DNA of 64,000 bases from Arthrobacter sp. Hiyo4 (GTDB lineage Bacteria; Actinomycetota; Actinomycetes; Actinomycetales; Micrococcaceae): assembly GCA_002370555.1 (NCBI GenBank), contig AP014718.1:3534001-3598000 (forward strand), given 5' to 3'. The number at the start of each line of letters is the position of its first letter. Position 1 is the first letter of the stretch. This document shows positions 58,375 through 64,000 of this stretch, in pieces. The position numbers and the translations under genes are program-made. The notes under the pieces were generated by a model that had not been told where the DNA came from, made no database searches, and worked only from the letters and a program-made list of their open reading frames with translations.

Positions 58375-60016
58375 ATGCATTACGACAATATCGACGACGT
58401 AACCGAGCGCGGGTTCGACTATGTCGTCATCGGCGGCGGATCCGCGGGTGCCGCCGTCGCCGCCCGGCTGAGCCAGGATCCGGACGTGACTGTGGCCCTC
58501 GTGGAGGCCGGACCGGATGACCGGAACCTTCCCGAGATCCTGCAGCTGGACCGCTGGATGGAACTGCTGGAATCCGGCTATGACTGGGACTACCCGGTGG
58601 AACCGCAAGAGAACGGCAACTCCTTTATGCGCCACGCCCGGGCAAAGGTCATGGGCGGCTGCTCCAGCCACAACTCCTGCATCGCCTTCTGGGCGCCGCG
58701 CGAAGATCTGGACGAGTGGGAATCCAAATACGGCGCCACCGGCTGGACCGCCGACGCCGCCTGGCCGCTCTACCGGCGGCTGGAGACCAACGAGGACGCA
58801 GGCCCGGACGCGCCGCACCACGGCGACTCCGGCCCCGTGCACCTGATGAACGTGCCCCGGCGGATCCTGCCGGCGTCGCGCTCCTCGATGCCTGCGAACA
58901 GGCCGGCATTCCCCGCGCCAAATTCAACACCGGGACCACCGTGGTCAACGGCGCCAACTTCTTCCAGATCAACCGCCGCGCGGACGGCACCCGGTCCTCA
59001 AGCTCGGTCTCCTACATCCACCCCATCATGGAGCGCGAAAACTTCACACTCCTGACCTGTCTGCGCGCCCGCCAGCTGGTATTCGACGCGGACAAGCGCT
59101 GCACCGGCGTGGACGTGGTGGACTCGGCGTTCGGCCGGACCCACCGGATCTCCGCGCACCGCGAGGTCATCCTGTCCACCGGAGCCATCGACTCCCCAAA
59201 GCTGCTGATGCTCTCCGGCATCGGCCCCGCAGCGCACCTCGCCCAACACGGGATCGAGGTCCTGGTGGACTCCCCGGCGTGGGCGAGCACCTGCAGGACC
59301 ACCCCGAGGGCGTGGTCCAGTTCGAGGCCAGGCAGCCAATGGTGCAGACCTCCACCCAATGGTGGGAGATCGGCATCTTCACCCCCACCGAGGACGGCCT
59401 GGACCGCCCGGACCTGATGATGCACTACGGGTCCGTCCCGTTCGACATGAACACCCTGCGGCACGGCTACCCCACCACGGAGAACGGCTTCAGCCTCACC
59501 CCGAACGTCACGCATGCCCGTTCCCGCGGCACCGTCCGGCTGCGCAGCCGCGACTTCCGGGACAAGCCGATGGTGGACCCGCGCTACTTCACGGACCCCG
59601 ACGGCCACGACATGCGCGTCATGGTGGCCGGCATCCGCAAGGCCCGCGAAATTGCCGCCCAGCCCGCCATGGCGGAATGGACCGGCAGGGAGCTCTCCCC
59701 CGGCGTCGAGGCACAGACCGATGCAGAACTGCGGGATTACATCCGCAAGACCCACAACACCGTGTACCACCCGGTGGGCACCGTCAGGATGGGCCCGGCC
59801 GACGACGAGATGTCACCGCTCGATCCCGAGCTGCGGGTCAAGGGCGTCACCGGGCTGCGCGTGGCCGATGCGTCGGTCATGCCGGAACACGTCACCGTCA
59901 ACCCCAACATCACCGTCATGATGATCGGCGAGCGCTGCGCGGACCTCATCCGCGCCGGCCGGTCCGGCGACACCATGACCCTGGAAGAAATGGAGCTCAC
60001 CGCGTCCCTCGCCTAA
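58375..60016 (+). CDS. betA: GMC-family oxidoreductase, choline dehydrogenase-like (two frame breaks)
   Basis: About 547 residues after repair near 58867 and 59278. N-terminal FAD motif DYVVIGGGSAGAAVAARLSQ; VMGGCSSHNSCIAFWAPRED is the GMC signature 1; ISAHREVILSTGAIDSPKLL is GMC signature 2; the catalytic His lies in HNTVYHPVGTVRMGP and a further conserved block is HVTVNPNITVMMIG. The family oxidises alcohols, in BetA choline to betaine aldehyde. The product would be the substrate of the upstream dehydrogenase. Choline is the likely substrate from gene pairing, but not proven. Confidence 0.83.
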
Positions 60017-60105
60017 GCGGCGAGGTCCCGGCGGCAGGCATCGACCTTCCATGCGCCTCGGCCGGCCGGTCATCACTATCGTGCTTTTCTGATTTAGGAG
60101 TCCAC

Positions 60106-61706
60106 ATGGCGGAACCCAGCAAGAGTATTGATTCAAGCGGCATGGACGAGTTTGGTTATACGCAGACCCTGGACCGGAGCATCGGCAAGTTTGCCAGCTT
60201 CGCGGCAGGTGTCAGCTACATATCCATCCTCACTGGTGTTTTTCAACTGTTCTACTTTGGCTTTTCCATGGCCGGCCCGGCGTACGCGTGGTCCTGGCCG
60301 CTCGTCTTCGCGGGCCAGCTGATGGTGGCCCTGTGTTTCGCCGAACTGGCGGGCCGCTACCCGGTGGCCGGATCGGTCTACAACTGGGCTAAGCGGCTCA
60401 CCTCCGGGACCTGGTCCTGGCTGGCGGGCTGGCTGCTGCTCATCTCGTCCATCGTGGCGCTCGGCGCCGTGGCCCTGGCCCTGCAGCTCACCCTTCCGCA
60501 GCTCTGGTCCGGCTTCCAGATCATTGGTGACGGAACGGGCACCTACGACTTCGCCCTCAACGGCGTGCTGCTGGCGAGCATCATGATTTCCATCTCCACC
60601 CTTATCAACGCCTTCGGAGTGAAGCTGATGACCAGGATCAACAGCATCGGCGTCTTTGTTGAACTGACCGCGGCCGTGCTGCTGATCCTGGCGCTGGGGT
60701 GGCACGTTGTGCGGGGGCCTGAGGTGTTCTTCGACACTGCCGGCTTCGGGGAAGGCCACGACCTTGGCTTCTTCGGGGTGTTCCTGATCGGCGCCATGGC
60801 GTCCGGCTACGTTATGTACGGCTTCGACACCGCCAGCTCCCTGGGTGAAGAAACGAAGGACCCCAAACGCACGGCACCCAAGGCCATCCTGCGCGCCATC
60901 ACGGCATCCTTCGTGTTGGGCGGGCTGATCCTGCTCTTTAGCATCCTGGCAGCTCCGGACCTGGCCGACCCCAAGCTCGGGGCGGCCGACGGCGGGCTGC
61001 AGTACCTGGTGCTCTCCGTGCTTGGAGGCCCTTCGGCAAGGCCTTCCTCGCCTGCATCGTGGTGGCCGTGGTGGTCTGCACCCTGGCCGTCCACGCCGCC
61101 GCGATCCGGATGATGTTCGCCATGGCGCGGGACAACAACCTGCCGTTCAGCCGGCAGCTCGGCAAGGTGGACCCGGTCCGCAGGACCCCCACGGTCGCCG
61201 CCATCGTGATCGGTGTCATGGCCGTCATCCCGCTACTGGTCAACGTCATGCAGCCGGCAATTTTCACCATCATGTCCAGCATCAGCATCGTCCTGATCTA
61301 CTTGTCCTACCTGCTGGTCACCGTGCCCTTACTGCGCAACCGGCTCCTGAAGAAATGGCCGTTGGCTGACGACGGCTCCGAGCCCGGCTTCAGCCTGGGC
61401 AAGTGGGGACTGCCCGTGAACATCCTCGCGGTCCTCTGGGGCGGTGCCATGACGGTGAACCTGGTGTGGCCGCGCCAGGAGATCTACAACTCAGTGCCGC
61501 CGTTCGAGTGGTACCTGCAGTGGGGCGGAGTGCTCTTTGTGGCAGCGGTCGCCGGCGGCGGGGCCCTGCTGTACCGGCTGAAGATCCGCCATCAGACCGG
61601 GGTGCTGGCGGAGCACGCCGCGGCCGTCGCAGCACACCCGTCTTCGGGCTCGGACCTGCAGGCCACTCCCGCTGAAGAGCAGATGGTGGAGTCCAAAGCC
61701 ACTTAA
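60106..61706 (+). CDS. APC-family permease of the betaine-type cluster (one frame break)
   Basis: About 533 residues after repair near 61033. Twelve helices; SIGKFASFAAGVSYISILTG and FAELAGRYPVAGSVYNWAKR are the N-terminal APC blocks, and MYGFDTASSLGEETKDPKRT the helix 6-7 loop. The repaired second half includes AAIRMMFAMARDNNLPFSRQ. ATG at 60106 with TAGGAG upstream. It follows the dehydrogenase pair and probably imports its substrate. Choline uptake is usually by BCCT transporters, so an APC permease here may point to choline, ethanolamine or another amino alcohol. A strong terminator follows at 61748. Confidence 0.8.
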
Positions 61707-61747
61707 TGCCGATGCTCCCCTATCCGCTGAAAGCCGGCAGTTCCTAG

Positions 61748-61790
61748 GAAGGGTCGACGACGGCACTCACTTTGCCGCCGTCGACCCTTC
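61748..61790 (+). terminator. Rho-independent terminator
   Basis: GAAGGGTCGACGACGGC (61748-61764) pairs with GCCGCCGTCGACCCTTC (61774-61790) with one mismatch around a nine-base loop. It ends the permease cluster. The tail is short in T, so the hairpin strength matters most. Confidence 0.8.
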
Positions 61791-61799
61791 GCTCTAAAG

Positions 61800-62189
61800 C
61801 CGACGCGCATCCACCGCACAAGCCGAGAACAAATCCTATTAGTGCGTGAAAACCATAAATCAGCCCGCATCACCGCAGGTCAGCTCTATACGCTCCCGAA
61901 AGATCCCGGCCCGTGATCCAAGTCAGGTTCGACGAACTGGCAGAATATTTAGCCCGTGCTGCCAAGTGAACGTTCTCGCCCACACTAGGGCTGGCTCCTC
62001 TTCTTCCTGCTCGGGGCCTCGCTCTCGCCGGCCTGACCATCTTCGCTGAAGCTTGGACTGGAGATGGTTCTCAGCTTGGCAGTCCGTCCTTGTAAGTGTC
62101 GGGACGTCCATGCTGTTTGCTGCTGTCCTTTTATGGTCGCGCCGCGCTTCACCCGGCGACCGAGGTAGACCTGTTGGGGACGCACTGAA
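61800..62189. other. Non-coding stretch with lower GC
   Basis: No coding frame is convincing here. It is noticeably richer in A and T than its surroundings (for example AATCCTATTAGTGCGTGAAAAC). A half-copy of the palindrome word, CGAACTGGCAGAATAT, starts at 61934 without its partner arm. It could be the scar of a lost or inserted element. Confidence 0.4.
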
Positions 62190-62446
62190 TAATTTCGCGA
62201 CCGCTACCCACCCCCTCGGCGCACCGCCGCCGCGGGCTCGCCCGTTTCGTCCTGGCGGAACTGGAGGCGCTGGCGGCCCGGCGGGGCTACCGTCGCGTCT
62301 TCCTGACCACCGGTCCCGCCAGCCTGAAGCCAAGCACCCTGTACCTCACCGCAGGTTATGAGCCGCAGTTCAACCTGGACCAGGATCCGGAGATCATCAG
62401 GTCGCTCGCGTTCACCAAGAATCTCCCGGCGGCCCCGCTAAGCTAG
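62190..62446 (+). pseudogene. C-terminal fragment of a GNAT acetyltransferase
   Basis: About 85 residues of reassembled frame, ARFVLAELEALAARRGYRRV, then FLTTGPRQPEAKHLYLTAGY and EPQFNLDQDPEIIRSLAFTK, resemble the C-terminal acetyl-CoA-binding half of GNAT enzymes (LEALAARRGYRRVFLTTG; LYLTAGYEP). The N-terminal half is missing and the sequence in front is unrelated, so it is a remnant. It ends 4 bases before the next gene. Confidence 0.55.
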
Positions 62447-62450
62447 CGGC

Positions 62451-64000
62451 ATGGCCAACAAAACCACTGCCGAGAAGCTCGCCACCATCCAGAAGGGCTA
62501 CACCTTGGAAGGTGCCACCATCGAGCTGGGCGCCGCCATTGTGGACGGCGAACTCCACAAGGAAGCACAGGTCCGCCTGCCGCTGGCCATGATGAACAGG
62601 CACGGCCTGGTAGCCGGCGCCACCGGCACCGGCAAGACCGTCACGCTGCACATGATCGCCGAGCAGCTGTCCACAGCCGGGGTTCCCGTGTTCCTCGCGG
62701 ACATCAAGGGTGACCTGTCCGGCCTGGCCACGGCGGCCGCCGGCAGCGAGAAGCTGAAGGCGCGCACCGACAGCATCGGCCAGGCCTGGGCCGGCAAGAC
62801 ATTCCCGGTGGAGTTCCTGGCCCTGGGCGGCGACGGCAACGGCATTCCCGTCCGTGCCACCATCACCTCGTTTGGCCCCATCCTGCTCTCGCGTGTGATG
62901 GAACTCAACGACACCCAGGAATCCAGCCTGCAGCTCGTCTTCCACTTTGCGGACAAGAACAACCTTGAGCTGATCGATCTCAAGGACCTCCGCGCGGTCA
63001 TCCAGTTCCTCACCTCGGACGAGGGCAAGGACGAGCTGGAGGAACTGGGCGGCCTGTCCAAGGCCACCGCCGGCGTCATCCTCCGCGAACTGGTGAACCT
63101 CGAAGCGCAGGGCCTGGAACGGTTCTTCGGCGAGCCTGAGTTCGACACCGCGGAGCTGCTCCGGACCGCCCCGGACGGGCGCGGCGTCATCACGTGCCTG
63201 GAACTGCCCACGCTGCAAACCAAGCCGATGCTGTTCTCGACCTTCCTGATGTGGCTGCTGGCGGACCTGTTCGAGGACCTCCCGAAGCCGGCGACCTGGA
63301 CAAGCCCAAACTGGTGTTCTTCCTCGATGAGGCCCACCTGCTTTTCAACGGCGCATCCAAGGCCTTCCTCAACGCCATCACCACCACGGTCCGGCTGATC
63401 CGTTCCAAGGGTGTGGGGATCTTCTTCGTCACCCAGACCCCCAAAGACGTCCCCGCAGACGTCCTGGGCCAGCTGGCCAACCGCATCCAGCACGCCCTCC
63501 GCGCCTTCACCCCGGAGGACGCGAAGGCCCTGAAAGCCACCGTGTCCACCTTCCCGATGAGCGACTACGACCTTGAGGAAACACTCACGTCCGCGGGGAT
63601 CGGCGAGGCCGTCATTACCGTCATGAATGAGAAGGGCGCCCCGACGCCGGTCGCGCACACTCGCCTGCGCGCCCCGGAATCCGTCATGGGCCCCAGCACC
63701 GAGGAGCTCATCAAAAGCACCGTGGGCGGGTCCGCCCTGCTCGCCAAGTACGGGACCGCCGTGGACAACGTCTCCGCCTACGAGAAACTCACCGGCAAGG
63801 GCGCTGCGCCCACCGGCGGAGCAGCGCCCGGCGAGCCCCGGTCCCGGGACTTCCGGGCAGGTCGGTTCGGACCAGGCCGACGTTGACGCCGAGGCCCGCA
63901 GGATCGAAGAGGAAATCCTGGGCCGGCCCAGCAGCAGGCCCGCTCCGGCGTCCCACCGTGGTGCCGGCTCTGATGCGCCCTCGCAGCGTGCACCGGAACC
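62451..64000 (+). CDS. HerA-like / DUF853 P-loop ATPase (partial, two frame breaks)
   Basis: A P-loop ATPase of the FtsK-HerA superfamily cut by the window's right edge. VAGATGTGKTVTLHMIAEQL is Walker A near residue 50, KPKLVFFLDEAHLLFNGASK is Walker B, and GVGIFFVTQTPKDVPADVLG is the sensor-like T-Q motif followed by QLANRIQHALRAFTPEDAKA. Members are called helicase HerA-like or DUF853 proteins; a DNA-translocating role is inferred from the fold. Breaks near 63290 and 63865 are repairable by one base each; the repaired C-terminus continues as a low-complexity Ser/Pro/Arg tail. Confidence 0.83.

Noticed and set aside
61923..62333. Minus-strand open frame of about 136 codons downstream of the permease cluster
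   Set aside because: Arg/Gly/Pro-rich composition, no ribosome binding site, and it crosses the GNAT remnant on the other strand.

Overview
The window looks like chromosomal DNA of a high-GC actinobacterium of the family Micrococcaceae (Arthrobacter or Pseudarthrobacter type). The evidence is the strong G/C bias at third codon positions, frequent GTG starts, a SAM-IV-type riboswitch, an actinobacterial DUF4235 membrane protein, a fused MrpA/MrpB antiporter subunit and a one-chain PutA. This assignment is an inference from gene content. The sequence carries about 45 single-base frame breaks. Nearly all sit in short G or C runs and are repaired by adding one base, so most broken genes here are probably intact in the organism. 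They are annotated as single genes with the break noted.

Layout. 1-3.3 kb: end of a PabC-like lyase, a Nudix hydrolase, a flavin-binding protein, a GNAT acetyltransferase and a thiolase. 3.3-3.8 kb: a lipoprotein whose signal peptide is encoded by a 7-bp tandem repeat in an off-frame copy number. 3.9-6.0 kb: SAM-IV riboswitch controlling a DUF1737 protein, a rhodanese and MetZ. 6.0-12.2 kb: small enzymes, the divergent lysG/lysE pair, a YbdK-type ligase and a MurA paralogue with an N-terminal helix-turn-helix domain. 12.3-16.0 kb: TPP-riboswitch-controlled thiamine/HMP ECF transporter ykoEDC plus a SIP-domain gene. 17.0-23.5 kb: complete Mrp Na+/H+ antiporter operon. 23.7-34.7 kb: transporters, KhtTU-like K+/H+ antiporter, dcd, a secreted CAP protein, tRNA-Gly, carboxyethylornithine synthase, a major facilitator and a LysR regulator.

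34.7-41.1 kb is a proline catabolism block: putA, an APC permease and a divergent LysR regulator. putA and the permease share an upstream motif. 41.2-43.6 kb: panD, an AEC transporter and a headless amine oxidase. 43.6-46.3 kb: a GH15 enzyme with a degenerate trehalose-phosphatase-like N-terminus. 46.4-54.0 kb: a glycan operon with a secreted CBM-bearing protein, a GH130 enzyme, an ABC sugar importer and a LacI regulator with two palindromic operators. 54.2-64 kb: LLM oxidoreductase, a truncated PxKF protein, a TetR-controlled betaine-aldehyde dehydrogenase/GMC oxidoreductase/permease cluster, and the start of a HerA-like ATPase.

Intergenic spaces hold a family of long palindromes with constant outer arms (GCGCGAAC...GTTCGCGC) and interchangeable inner words, mostly just downstream of genes. 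There is also a 200-bp mirrored array with an exact 32-bp period between putA and the permease.
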